Source: Arabidopsis thaliana (Eukaryota; Streptophyta; Magnoliopsida; Brassicales; Brassicaceae). Taken from it: 64,000 nucleotides of DNA. The DNA is taken from positions 29,435,971-29,499,970 of the forward strand of contig NC_003070.9 of NCBI RefSeq assembly GCF_000001735.4, in the 5' to 3' direction. Below the pieces are notes generated by a model that made no database searches, was not told where the DNA came from, and saw only the letters and a list, made by a program, of their open reading frames with translations. The position numbers and the translations under genes were made by a program. This document shows positions 28,969 to 43,294 of this stretch, in pieces. Each line of letters opens with the position of its first letter. Position 1 is the stretch's first letter.

Positions 28969-31610
28969 ATCGAAAGTTTTTCTTCTTCTTCTTCTTTTGT
29001 TTTTCTCTGCCAGATTTGGGTAGAGAGATAATGGAGAAGACGAAGATGATGAAAAAATGAAAATGGCTTTTTTTTTCTCTTTTTATTTTATTTTAAAGAT
29101 ATTTTATAAGTTAAAAACAATTTTGGTTTTATATAAACTATAGGCTATACGACTATAATAAGTAGCTTTAATTGGATTTTTCTAGAATAAGATGAAAAGG
29201 AAATAATTTGTCTGTATGTTTATCTATGGATTCTCTTCCATATAATGCTCTGATTAATTAAATAATTAATGCGTGTTTATATGTATGAACATGTACCTTT
29301 ATATATTCTATTCCTGACCAATTTGTATATTGTTTAATCCCTTAATTGGTTACTGCATTTAGTTTCGTTGTAACTGTTTTTTAAGAAAGAAATTTAGATG
29401 TTGTGAGTTGTAATTTATGCTATACTTGTAGTTGTATATACATGGAAATATATCATCTCTTCTTTTTAAGATTTGTTTCTTTATTTTTGTTTCTAACTAA
29501 AGCAAATGGAAAAAAAAACTGAAGTTTTGAGAGGAGAATATATTGAGATTCTGATAGTGTTTATTGTTCATAATGATTTTAATTATATAAAAAAAAACAG
29601 AATTAGTAAAATGTATTTTCATGATTTCATCTATGGGAAATTGGGAATGATGATACAAATATTAAAAATTCTGATAAATAGCTCGCTAAAACAAAACCAT
29701 GCTTCACAAATGATATTGTTCGTATAAACTTTTTTGTCAGAATGACTTAATTTTCAGTTTATCTAGTAAATCATGCATTTAAGTATATGGTGTGTCAATT
29801 CAAACCAAAATTGCTAAATCAAGCCAATAATATAGATTACAAAAATCTGAAAATTTCTGTTATCTCATGAAAAACAACTACCACATTAAAAAAATTCTGT
29901 TTAATGCTATACAAAATTACAAATAATAAGCTCAACAATGAAATAATATATAAAACAATACAAATAAGTTGGGTTAACGGGTCGGGTTATTCAACGCCCA
30001 TTTTGGTCAAAAGCCCCAAAAGTATTACCGAAAACGACATTCGTACAGTCTTTTAAACTAATGGGTAGTTATCCTGTACTTCGTACTCCACCGAAATCTC
30101 CGATTCAAGTCAGCAAACGACTTATCCAACGGCTGTGAGATTAGCACGAGACAGACAGCTATCACATGGACTTTCGACCCTTTTTTTTTGTTTCCTTCAA
30201 AATGGAGTATTAGTTACACTGTTAATGTCTGATTTGTAGAAGTGATTAATCATGTAGTAATTGAGATGAATCTGGTCTCTATATCTGATTAGCATGATGT
30301 GAAGATGGTTGGCCAAATGTCCAATTTTTGAGAATAGGAATGTTTGAAATATTCTCTTTTGTTACAATAAAATAAAGGGAATAATGTTTGAAATATTCTT
30401 GCATTGGTAAAAGCCTTTAGTAATAAGCTTATTACACTGAAACGTATCATTCAATAAATTGGTTTAAACGTATTTTAATTGGGAACGTTATTTCGTAACA
30501 GTGAATTTTCTAAGTTTCTGTGACCAATACCTATTCGAGTAATTACTATGCGGAGTTGTTATATTTCCGAGGATTTGATACAACTCCATGCATATTCATC
30601 TTTTGCAGTTTTGTTTTATTAGAAATGTATAATTTATTATTCCATGAGTTTTACAAGATTCAATGATAGAAAGAATGATACATAGATTATAATATCTTTA
30701 TATGTATCAATCACGTCGATCATTTTCTTTTATAAGTTTCGGTTACACCTTACTTTGGAATAAACTTGTCAGGTTTTGTAGAATTTATGGATTTAAACAA
30801 AAGATAAAGTTTGGTTGTTTCATTTTACCCAACAATTGACGGCAAAAAAGTCTTATATATGCTTACGATATTTATTCTAAAGGTAAAACGGGTAATAAAT
30901 TATTTGATCCATACATTGCAATTTTACTATCCATTTGATTCTTATCAAAAACAATTTCTACAGTCCATTTGGTTTTGTTAAATCCGTTTTTCCTGCTAAT
31001 GGATTCTAATTTATTGTTTGCGTCCTACAATGAAGAAATTTAACGTTTTGGTTGTTCTCTGTGATGAAAATTTATGCTTTTGAAAAAGAAAAAAAAAATG
31101 CTTCTGTGCATTATTTTTCAACCTGGATAGCTTGTACTCTGTAGAACCAAAAAAAAAAAAAGGTTATTGGATAAAGGTAACACATAATGTGGGGCTCATT
31201 AGTATAATTAAAGAATCATAGTACAAGTCCCCATGTAAACGTACTCTCTTGTTGCGTGGCTCTTGTTTTGTTTTGGTACTCTCTATTTGACATTTGTTTT
31301 CAAATTTTGCTTTCAACGACATTTAACGTTGGCGACAAAAAAATAAAAATAAAATTCGTCATTCTTTTTTCCGACGAAGAGTGGTTTGAATTTTTGTTTT
31401 TGATTGGTTTGGTTTCAACTCAAACAATAGGCTCTGTTGATCAAATTCGATGCTTGCTAAGTTGGATTCCAAATAAAAATAGATCATAGCTTCACTCAAA
31501 TCCCACCACAAACATACCTTGGTCTATACCATACTTATTGACAAACTTGAAATACACGCCACATTTTAAAATGAGAAAAAACATGAAAAACAGAACAGGG
31601 GTAAGTGAAC
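28969..31610. other. Intergenic DNA, VQ9 promoter to GSTU23 3' end
   Basis: 2.6 kb of AT-rich spacer. The stretch 28969-29080 holds the VQ9 leader, with a (TTC)n tract at 28981-28999. No coding frame with recognisable domains; the open frames at 29506-29727 and 31256-31489 are low-complexity. Confidence 0.6.
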
Positions 31611-32780
<1,170 letters not shown>

Positions 32781-32888
32781 GAACAATATTCTTGAGTGAC
32801 AAGAAACAAATATTATTTGGTGAAAATAGAAAAAAGGTACAACCAAGAAATTTCATATCGAAATAAATGAACATAGAAACGTGAGATG
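32781..32888. repeat. Direct repeat copy 1 (matches GSTU22 3' flank)
   Basis: About 108 bp, nearly identical to 36922-37030. Shared blocks include TTCTTGAGTGACAAGAAACA and TATTATTTGGTGAAAATAGA, and TGAACATAGAAACGT near the end. Copy 2 lies immediately 3' of the GSTU22 stop codon, so this copy looks like a displaced GSTU22-type 3' UTR. The two copies bracket the 4-kb foreign mosaic. Confidence 0.85.
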
Positions 32889-32959
32889 TAGTAAATTATA
32901 TTTTTTAAATCCAAAATACTATTTTTTAAAAAAAATATATTTTTTTTGAGTAAAAAAAT

Positions 32960-34160
32960 AAGTGTTAAAAATTATATTATTTGTAAACTATGTTAAACTT
33001 AGAACACAGCTTAGGAGTTTGAATGTTGTATTCAAGTAGTTTACACAAAATATAAAATTGAAACACTTCAAAAATAAATTTTATCCAAAATATTCTTTAA
33101 AAAATACAAAAACTTTAAAGTTTAAATAGCAATATAAAATATAAATTTTAAAACATTTTTAATAAAAAAACCAAGTGTAAAAAATTAAATCATGCGTAAA
33201 TTATGTTGAACCTAGAATACCGCTTACGGATTTGGATGTTATATCCAATTAGTTCACACAAAAATTAAAAACTTAACACTTAAAAAATAACAGTTTATTC
33301 AAAATATTATTTTCAAAATATAAAATAGTTTATCCAAAATATTATTTGAAAAATACAAAAACCTTAAAGTTTAAATAGCAATATAAAAATATAAATTTAA
33401 AAACAGTTTTTAATTAAAAAAACAAGTGTTAAAAATTTATATTATGTATAAACCATGTTGAACCTAAAACAGCTCTTAGGGGTTTAGATGTTCTATCCAA
33501 CTAGTTCACATAAAAATAAAAAATTTAACACTTAAAACAAAAATAGTTTTTCCCAGATATTATTTTTTTAAATATTTTTTTTAAATTGTTATATAAAAAT
33601 ATAAATTTAAAAATATTTTTAATATAAAAAACCAAGTGTTAAGAATTTATATTATGTGTAAACCTCCATGTTGAACCTAGAACACCGCTTAATGGTTTGG
33701 ATGTTGTATCCAACTAGTTCACACAAAAATTAAAAACGTAACACTTAAAACAAAATAGTTTTTCCCAGATATTATTCTTTTAAATATATTTTTAAAAATT
33801 GTAATATAAAAATATAAATATAAAAATATTTTTAATATAAAAAACAAAGTGTTAAGAATTTATATTATGTGTAAACCTCCATATTGAACCTAGAACACCG
33901 CTTAGGGCTTTGGATGTTGTATCCAACTAGTTCACACAAAAATTAAACATTTAACACTTAAAAATATAATTTATCCAAAATATTATTTAATAGTAGTATA
34001 AAACTATAGAATTAAAAAAAAAGTTAGTAAAAATATCAAGTGTTAAAATTTATATTATGTATAAACCATGTTGAACCTAGAACACCTATTAGGGGTTTGG
34101 ATGTTGTATCCAACTAGTTCACACAAAATTAAAAGATTCAACACTTAAAAAAATAGTATA
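32960..34160. repeat. Tandem array A, six diverged units
   Basis: Units of about 190-250 bp, each with a conserved core (GTTGAACCTAGAACACCGCT, then GTTTGGATGTTGTATCCAAC, TAGTTCACAC) and a very AT-rich spacer ending AACACTTA. Cores start near 32992, 33209, 33458, 33670, 33882 and 34071. The third and fourth intervals are both about 212 bp, and the last units are the most alike. No coding frame spans it. I do not assign a repeat-family name. It abuts the serine acetyltransferase fragment. Repeats are too long and AT-rich for CRISPR, which is not expected in a plant. Confidence 0.85.
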
Positions 34161-34349
34161 TCTAAAATATTTTTTAAAAAATTGAAATTTTTTTTTTAAA
34201 TATTAAAATATATAATTTCAAAATTGAAACAAAAACTCGAGTAAAAAAGTTGTAATAGTTTTTAACAAATCCGTGAATAAAAACCCTATTTGTTTTTACT
34301 TGAATTAAAAATGAAAATATTAAAAGGCTGAGAATTGACCTGTTTTGAT

Positions 34350-35345
34350 ATTGTTGGGCTTTGAAGAGAATTGCACCCTTAGTCCGGTAATGAGCACCAA
34401 TGCTTATGTTGCCAAGTATAGTCAAACAAGCTCCAAGCAATGCACCTTCACCTATTTTTGGTTGACGATCACCAGTTTCGTTTCCGGTTCCTCCTAACGT
34501 TACACCCTGTGACAGTGAAAACTCAAATAGCTTTGAAAAACTGAAAAATAATCATATGGTCTCTGTATTGAATTTCCAGGAAATGGTTTGGAGAAGAGAC
34601 GCTTACATGTAATATCGAGACACTGTTGCCTATCACAGAGGTCTCACCAATGACCATTCCAGTTCCATGATCCAACAATATTCCCTCCCCAATTCTTGCC
34701 GCTATGCAGAAAGAGAATTCAAGCAATATGTATAAGCAGCAATCTATTCACCGGTAAACCTGATCAACTATTACACCAGAGAAGGGAAACTGAGAATGTT
34801 CAAACAGATGAGAGCTCATACTCTACCTGGATATATGTCGATTCCAAAAACTGAGGAAAACCACAGCAAGATCAGACATTGAGCTGAAAAATGACAATGA
34901 ATGATCGCCAAAACTACCTCGCTTATTCGGCTTTGCAATGCAAGAGCTAATAGTTTCGGCCCTTCATTCCACAGCTTATGAGCAACCCTATGTCCTTGCA
35001 ACGCATGATAACCCTGTAGAACAATCAATGTTTCTTCATGATGTTCTGTCTCTAAAAATTCAAGTAAAGAATTACCTTGAGATGTAAAATAGCAGAACTA
35101 TACGACAGACAAGCAGGATCATTGAGATACATAAGAAAAGAACAAAGATCATGTCTTTTTACAGTATCAGATGGAATGTTTTACCTGGAGATCATAGGTG
35201 AATAGAACTCTGAATACCTTTGTCATGCATCATAACGCCATAAAATATATCCAAGAGTTGAGTTTCCAGAACAAACCCTAATGTCTCGGCGAAGCACTCC
35301 TCCACCACGGTGATCGGAAACGAATTCTCCAGAGAATTGCTTCGG
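34350..35345 (-). pseudogene. Serine acetyltransferase (SERAT) gene fragment, broken
   Basis: On the minus strand, separate pieces in SERAT order are found. An N-terminal helical piece (35345-35195, with LLDIFYGVMMHDKGIQSSI) ends in an in-frame TGA. Then come YHALQGHRVAHKLW and LLALALQSRISEV (35020-34917), FGIDIYPG (34850-34826), ARIGEGILLDHGTGMVIGET (34712-34650), and GVTLGGTGNETGDR to ILGNISIGA (34510-34395). The last part is the left-handed hexapeptide beta-helix. SERATs make O-acetylserine for cysteine synthesis. Pieces are separated by intron-like gaps, so the copy came from genomic DNA, not from mRNA. The N-terminus is truncated, the frame is interrupted, and the C-terminal tail after SIGA is lost. 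It most resembles the intron-containing SERAT3 group (from memory). Not functional as an acetyltransferase. Confidence 0.85.
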
Positions 35346-36921
35346 ATTTCATCTATGAAGAGAAAAAAGAAAAAGATGAAAGAAGGTTTCTTTTGTTTTC
35401 GTTATGGAGAATTTTGATTTGACAAGGAAGAAGATGATATGACTATTTATTATAAGCAAAGGCTGTTTCCTTTTAGGTTAAGAGGAAAAGGAAATTTGCT
35501 AACAACGGTCATATTTGTCTCTTTATGCGTGAGGTTTCTTATTTGTTGAAACAGAGATTGCTTCTGATCTTGTTACTGATCCTCCGTTGACTTTCTTATT
35601 TGTTGACACAGAGCCTCTGTGACAGAGGTTTTGCTATGATTTAAATTTTTAATCTAAACCACCTGAAACCTTAATAAAATTTCAACACGTGACCGTAATT
35701 GCAGTTAGAAAAATAAGACCGTTGTAAACGAAGCGTAATCGTGATCAATTCCCTTCTTTTTTTTTGTTTCCTATAAGTCTCTTGTTTCCTTCCTTCAGAA
35801 ATCATAATTCCTTCTTCTAAACCCTAAAAAATTCTTCCCTTTCCTCTCCGACGGTTTTACAAATCGAATCGCTGATCTCTCTTCTAAATAAAAATTCGAC
35901 TGGTTTACAAAGAGAAACGCTGATCTCTCGTGACCGTGAAATTGATGATCCATATACATCGCCGAACGCCATATCGAGAGAGGTCACGATCGCTGTGGAA
36001 GAAGAAGAAGCTTCTGATTCCTGCTTCTATTTCATCTTCGAATTTCGTGGCGCTGTGGATGAAGAAGAAGCTTCTGATTCTTATCCTCCCTTCGTCTGTC
36101 GATATCTTCTCTCACTCTCCTTCGTCGTCGGAGGTTTTGTTTGACATCAAAGGGCGTCGGATCTTCAATGCTCTTGTTCAGGAGATATGGATCAACGGAA
36201 GCATTCGGTGACAGACACGGTGGTGGAGGAGATTGGATTGGATTCTCATATTCAGCCCAACAAAAAGCCCATTCACCTACCCATTAAGAAACAGGTCAAT
36301 TTCTATCCCTTCTTAAATTTTTAATAGCTTTTAAAATATATATTTTTGATTTTTATTTTTATTTTTTTGGTTACTAAATTTACATAATGGTATGAAATCT
36401 AACCGGATTTTGGATCCAGCATTAGTCGTTAGCGATTCCAAATATTCAACTTGTTTTTTCTACTATTATGTAGATTTAGCATTCAAGTTTTTAATTAGGA
36501 TTTTCAAAAATAGTTTTTAAAACTTTGATTATTTTCCTTTTCGGATTTTTAAAAGCTTTTTCTTATGTTTTTTTTTTGAATACTAAATTTACATAATGGT
36601 ATGAAATCTAACCGGATTTTGGATCCAGCATTAGTCGTTAGCGATTCCAAACATTCAACTTGTTTTTCCTATTATTATGTAGGTACCATCCATTCCACTG
36701 TAGTTGAATTCAGTTCAAGAGCCCAAGGACTCGGATTCAAGTTTTTTATTCCGATTTTTAAAAATAGTTTTTAAAATTTTGATTTTGTTTCTTTTTTGGA
36801 TTTCTTTAAAAAATTTCTTTTTCTTATGTTTGTTTTTTAAATTTTTTAATTGATTGGATATGAAATTAACTAAATTTTGGATCTAGCATTAGTCGTTAGC
36901 GATTAAAAACATTTAGCTTGT
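35346..36921. other. Mosaic spacer with a lone exon-like fragment
   Basis: 35346-35760 is AT-rich. 35760-36186 on the plus strand resembles a plant leader (AAACCCTAAAA, CT-rich) and has a local duplication of GTGGAAGAAGAAGAAGCTTC-type sequence about 66 bp apart. 36187-36294 is an ATG-initiated 36-codon frame (start MDQRKHSVTD, end PIKKQ) followed by a GT donor-like site, but no continuation exon is recognisable. 36372-36920 carries a threefold repeat. It looks like a captured 5' gene fragment. No family recognised. Confidence 0.45.
36372..36920. repeat. Threefold direct repeat
   Basis: The block TACATAATGGTATGAAATCT, an ACCGGATTTTGGATCCAGCA segment and TTAGTCGTTAGCGATTCCAA occur in the copies at about 36372 and 36581 (period 209 bp). 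A third, more diverged copy has GGATCTAGCATTAGTCGTTA at 36879 (258 bp on). Spacers are T-rich. It ends next to direct-repeat copy 2. Confidence 0.85.
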
Positions 36922-37030
36922 GAACAAATATTCTTGAGTGACAAGAAACAAATATTATTTGGTGAAAATAGAAAGAAAGGTACAACAAAATCATATAGAA
37001 ATCAGTGAACATAGAAACGTAACGTGAGAT
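36922..37030. repeat. Direct repeat copy 2 (GSTU22 3' flank)
   Basis: Nearly identical to 32781-32888. It lies within 50-150 bp of the GSTU22 stop codon, in the expected 3' UTR. A partial third relative (TTAGTGACAAGAAACAACA) is at about 38349-38367. Confidence 0.85.
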
Positions 37031-37075
37031 GAAATTCTAAGACTTTTTTTTTCGTTCAAAGAATCAATAAGACTT

Positions 37076-38584
<1,509 letters not shown>

Positions 38585-38816
38585 GAAAAAATGTTATTTA
38601 ATACTTCAATTTACAAAAAATGGCCAAAGTAACCGTGAACTCGAGAAATGGCCGTTTTAACTCTCAACAAAAAGTTGACTTCTGTTTTAAACTTTCAAGT
38701 TTGCGTTGACTCGGTCTAATTAACCACCGTTAAAACTCCTTCTAACAGCGTAATTGACAGCCGTTTTAATCCGTTAAGCATCTGTTATTATAGTCTTACG
38801 ACCTCGTTTTCGTGCT
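38585..38816 (+). repeat. Left terminal inverted repeat of the MULE
   Basis: Pairs with 43295-43513 in reverse complement with small gaps. It likely contains the transposase promoter, because the ATG is only 128 bp inside the repeat's inner edge. Confidence 0.85.
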
Positions 38817-38943
38817 AAAGAGAAATCAAAATCGAGAATAGAAATTCTCAAAACAAAATCAATTACCCTAAACCCAAATCGAAACCTAATCCTGCCCCCA
38901 AAATCAAAATCGAAACCCTAATTGCTTCAATTCGTTTTCTGAA

Positions 38944-41900
38944 ATGCCATTAGTTAGAAAGAATGGCGTCGTTATGAGGATTGGATCTCCAATGCTTCAC
39001 GAATCAGAGAATTTGGTGGGAGATGGAGTTGAAGCACCACCGCGAGGAGAAAGAGATGAAATTGGAGAAGAAGTTGGGGGTGAAACGAATGTGGTATCTG
39101 AGTCTTGTGGCGGAGAAGACGGAGCACAAGATGCAGCTAAACCAACGCCGGAAAGAGAAGCAGATCGAATTGGAGAAAAAGCTCGAGGTCAAGCGAATGT
39201 AGTATCAAATGTTGATGTGGCAAATGTGGCCGAAGTTCGTTCTCCACTTAGGCGAAGTAAACGAAGGCAAATCAGATTGGAAGAAGAAGCTCACGATGCA
39301 GTTGAACCAATGCCGGAAGGAGAAGCAAATCAAATTGGAGAAGAAGCTCGAGGTCAGTCCGTTGATGTGGCAGATGCAACCGCAGTTTGTTCTCCACTTA
39401 GGCGAAGTAAACGAAGGCAAAATAGATTGGAAGAGGAAGCTGATGTTGCAGTTGAAGAATCAACTCGTCGTGAAATTGGACAAGAGGAAGAGGAAGCTTT
39501 AGGTGAAACGTCTTGTGGCGGAGAAGAGGAAGCTCACGATGAAGCTCAAGAATCAGGCGTTGATGTGACAGATGCAGTCGAAGTTCGTGCTCCACTTAGA
39601 CGAAGTAAACGAAGGAGAATCAGAGATGAAGAAGAGGAGGATTTAGAGGCTGAAGTTCCTGCTCTTGATGAAGACGATGACTGTGCAGTCCAAGGAGATG
39701 AAGACTGCGATGAGGTTGATGATGCAGTAGATACTAATAGAGAAGAAGATGATACTGCTGGATTAGGTGTCGAAGAAGATGGTAACTTAGACATGGAAAG
39801 AGATTTTCCAGAGGCTAATGGAGAAGAAGAAGCTAGTGACAATGACAGGGTAGATGATATATGGGATGAAGACAAGATTCCAGATCCTTTGTCCTCTGAT
39901 GATGAAGATGATGATAGAGTAGAGGCAGCTCGAAATGATCTTGGTGATCCTGAGATTTTACTAGCATTGGAGAAGACTTATAACTCTCCTGAAGATTTCA
40001 AGCTTGCTCTTTTGATGTATTCCCTAAAGACAAGGTATGACATTAAACTTTATAATTCTGAAGCTATGGTTGTTGCTGCTAAGTGTGTGTATGTTAGTGA
40101 TGAGGGTGTTGAATGTCCGTGCAGAGTCCGTTGCTCTTATGAGAAGAGAAAACATAAGATGCAAATACGAACTTATTACAATGAGCATACTTGTGTGAGG
40201 TCAGGACATTCGAAGATGTTAAAGGTGTCATCTATTGGGTTTTTGTTTGAAGAAAGGTTGAGAGTGAATCCAAAACTCACTAAACATGAGATGGTTGCTG
40301 AGATCTTAAGAGAATACAAGTTGGAAGTGACTCCAGACCAATGTGCTAAGGCAAAGACAAAAGTTTTGAGAGCTAGACGTGCTAGTCATGATTCTCATTT
40401 TGCTAGGATATGGGATTATCAAGCAGAGGTGTTATTGCGGAATCCGGGGACAGAGTTCAACATAGAGACAGTTGCAGGAGCAGTGATTGGAAGCAAGCAG
40501 AGATTTTACCGGTTATATATTTGTTTTCAAGCTCAAAGGGAGTCATGGAAACAAACTTGCAGACCTGTAATAGGGATAGATGGAGCTTTTCTGAAATGGG
40601 ACATAAAAGGACATCTATTAGCCACAGTTGGAAGAGATGGTGACAATCGAATTGTCCGTATTGCTTGGTCTGTAGTCGAGATAGAAAATGATGACAATTG
40701 GGACTGGTTCTTGAGATAGCTCTCTACAAGCTTGGGGCTATGCGAAATGACTGATCTAGCAATCATTTCAGATAAACAATCTGTTAGTCTCTATTCTATA
40801 AGATTCCCTTCATATATCTACTGTAATTTGAGATAGACAATCATACTAAACTTGTGTTTTTTTTGTTGTTTTGCAGGGTTTAGTCAAGGCTATCCATACC
40901 ATTCTTCCGCAAGCTGAGCATCGACAATGTTCAAAACACATCATGGATAATTGGAAAAGGGACAACCACGACATTGAGCTACAACGTCTATTTTGGAAGA
41001 TAGCACGCAGCTACACCGTATAAGAGTTCAATAATTACCATGCAGACTTAAAAAGGTACAATATCCAAGCCTACACGTCTCTCCAACTTACTAGTCCGAT
41101 TACATGGTTTAGAGCATTCTTTAGAACCGGTACATGTTGCAACGACAATCTCAACAATCTGAGTGAGTCATTCAATAGAACCATTAGACAAGCTAGGCGG
41201 AAACCACTATTAGATCTTCTAGAGGATATTAGGAGGCAATGCATGGTTAGGACAGCTAAAAGGTTTATCATTGCTGACAGGTGCAAAACAAAGTTCACAC
41301 CAAGAGCTCATGCTGAGATTGAGAAGATGATTGCTGGGGTCCAGAATACACAGAGATACATGTCCAGGGATAATTTGCATGAAATCTATGTCAATGGAGT
41401 TGGCTACTTTGTTGATATGGACTTAAAGACATGCGGCTGCAGGAAATGGCAAATGGTTGGGATCCCATGTGTTCATGCAACATGTGTGATAATAGGGAAA
41501 AAAAGAAGGTTGAAAGCTATGTGAACGACTACTACACAAGAAATAGGTGGCGAGAAACATATTTCCGTGGTATTAGGCCTGTCCAAGGGATGCCTTTGTG
41601 TGGTCGATTGAATAGGCTGCCTGTCTTGCCACCACCATGGAGAAGAGGCAATACCGGAAGGCCAAGCAATTATGCAAGAAGGAAAGGAAGAAATGAAGTT
41701 GCCTCTTCCTCAAATCCGAACAAAATGTCAAGGGAAAAGAGGATCATGACATGCTCTAACTGCTTGCAAGAAGGGCACAACAAGAAATCATGCAAAAATG
41801 CTACTGTTTTAAGTCCACCAAAGAGACCAAGAGGTCGACCAAGGATAAATGAGGTTTGTATATCTTTCATTTCTATTTTCAAAAATTCTGTTTCAAAAAC

Positions 41901-42302
41901 TGATTGTAATGTTTGTATTAGGAACCACAAGGGCATGTAGAAGGATCAGATGGACATGATAATGGCTCACAAGGGCAGGGTAATGTGTTACAAGGGCAGG
42001 AAAATATGTTACAAGGACAGAATAATGTGTCACAAGGGCAGGATAATGGCTCACAAGGGCAGAACAATGGATCACAAGGGCAGAACAATGGCTCACAAGG
42101 GCAGAACAATGTATCACAAACACAAAGCCAAAGAGGAAGAGGTCGTGGAACACAAAGACAAAGGGGAACAACTCGTGGAGCACAAAGACAGAGGGGAAGA
42201 GGTCGTGGAACATCACAAGTGTCTGAACAACCACAAGGAGAAGCACAACCGCAAGGACTTGCTGGACTTGCACCATGGTTTGAATGTTCTCGTGGAACAT
42301 GA
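38944..42302 (+). pseudogene. MuDR-type transposase gene, inactivated
   Basis: Exons by homology-guided reading: 38944-40782, 40877-41853, 41922-42302. The N-terminal third is acidic with a thrice-repeated PLRRSKRR block. Next come a MuDR N-terminal domain (about residues 340-430), then the MULE catalytic core (GIDGAFLKWD onward). A SWIM zinc finger (CGC...CVH, about 41443-41485), a CCHC knuckle (CSNCLQEGHNKKSC, 41755-41796) and a Gln/Asn/Gly-rich tail follow. Three lesions break it: TAG at 40717-40719 within the core (after DWFLR), TAA at 41021-41023 (after ARSYTV), and a one-base frame change in the A run near 41503-41509. Both stops interrupt otherwise continuous homology. Transposase function is lost unless supplied in trans. 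Confidence 0.88.
41965..42120 (+). repeat. 21-24 bp coding minisatellite in the transposase tail
   Basis: About seven copies of a unit like TCACAAGGGCAGAACAAT plus a variable GGC/GGA/GTG codon, encoding SQGQNN-type repeats. Unit length is a multiple of three, so expansion keeps the frame. The exact last copies (42050-42115) suggest recent slippage. Confidence 0.9.
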
Positions 42303-42623
42303 TATGCTAGTCTCATGTTTGTTTTTGTTGTTTGAACTTGTCTTTATGACATATGTCTTTCTTTCTTTATGACATTCTCGGTTTGTTTTTGTTGTTTGAA
42401 CTTGTCTTTATGACATAATCTAAGTCTTGGTTTCTTATTGTTGTTTGCACTTGTCTCTCTATATGATTAGCTTAGTCTCAGTTTTAAGAAGTTGACCTTT
42501 TCTTTCAAATGAAATTCATTACCATTACCAAAGCTACATGTCATTACATAGTAAAAGCATAACCAAACACAAACTAAACAACAAAGACATCACATTCAAA
42601 CTAAGCTCCCATTCGATTACACA
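42303..42623. other. Convergent 3' flanks inside the MULE
   Basis: 321 bp between the transposase stop and the stop of the convergent small gene. It contains a 64-bp direct repeat: GTTTGTTTTTGTTGTTTGAA followed by CTTGTCTTTATGACATA, at 42317 and 42381, and a weaker third copy near 42430. Probably holds both 3' UTRs. Confidence 0.75.
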
Positions 42624-43192
42624 CTAATAACCAAGAACAAATTTTTGGTTTTTTTTCTTATAGAACATTGATATTACAATTGCAATCACACTAAAACAAA
42701 GGCACACCAAGCACACTTTCGTCATCTTTTTCCATCTCTGAATTTCTCTTTTGCTCCACATTCCATCTTCTTTCAACTCTATCATTAGCTCCTTTAAGTT
42801 TGCAATTTCAACTGCAACCTCAGCTTTTGCATTGATTATCTCGTTATCAATGCTGGAGATTTTGGGTAGAGCATCTACAACCTCTTCATACATACACTCC
42901 TCCACCCATTTGAACAAATGATCCTGCAATTCCATCTCAAGCTTTTACTGACCAAACACAAAAAACATCACATTCTCATATCAAATCTACTTACATCTTT
43001 ACAGCTTTTGCACCGAAAGAAAGGCCTTCCAGGGTTCTTAGTCGTGCTCGATGTAAACATGACGACTTCGAGCCCACATTTACACTTAACAGGAAACCCA
43101 CGACTCTTGAAACCTCCAGCTTCAACATTTGAAATCATTCCTGAATTGCAGCCTCCACTTTCACCACTCGAATTCCTTGAGTTGCAGCTCAT
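42624..43192 (-). CDS. GRF-type zinc-finger protein with coiled coil and C-terminal membrane anchor, 165 aa
   Basis: Two exons, 42995-43192 and 42624-42923, joined by a 71-bp GT-AG intron; no stop or frameshift. The first 66 residues hold a GRF-type zinc finger: Cys37, Cys39 (KCKCG), then NPGRPFFRCKSC with Cys61 and Cys64. GRF fingers bind nucleic acid in known proteins (NEIL3, APE2, TOP3A). Residues 67-125 are helical and charged, likely a coiled coil. About 136-154 (VCLVCLCFSVIAIVISMFY) is a single hydrophobic segment followed by KKK, as in tail-anchored proteins. It starts about 100 bp inside the right TIR and is transcribed towards the transposase, so it belongs to the element. Similar small GRF proteins are common in plant genomes (family knowledge). 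Function unknown. Confidence 0.85.
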
Positions 43193-43294
43193 AATGCAGA
43201 TTTGATCGAAAAATTTGAGAGAGAATAATTTTTAGGGTTTGGGTTTTGATTTGGGGGTTTTTCAGAGGTTTCGTCGACTTTGAGGTCTGTTGAT

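Noticed and set aside
32960-34160. CRISPR-like regular repeats
   Set aside because: Plant nuclear DNA, units of about 200 bp, diverged, AT-rich; a satellite-like array, not a CRISPR.
35930-36211. 93-codon frame as a complete gene
   Set aside because: Lies in leader-like DNA with an internal duplication; the next frame offers a better first exon at 36187. No domain.
41893-42316. Two antisense frames of about 130 codons over the transposase tail
   Set aside because: They are the reverse strand of the 21-24 bp minisatellite; repetitive Cys/Pro/His-rich translation with no domain.
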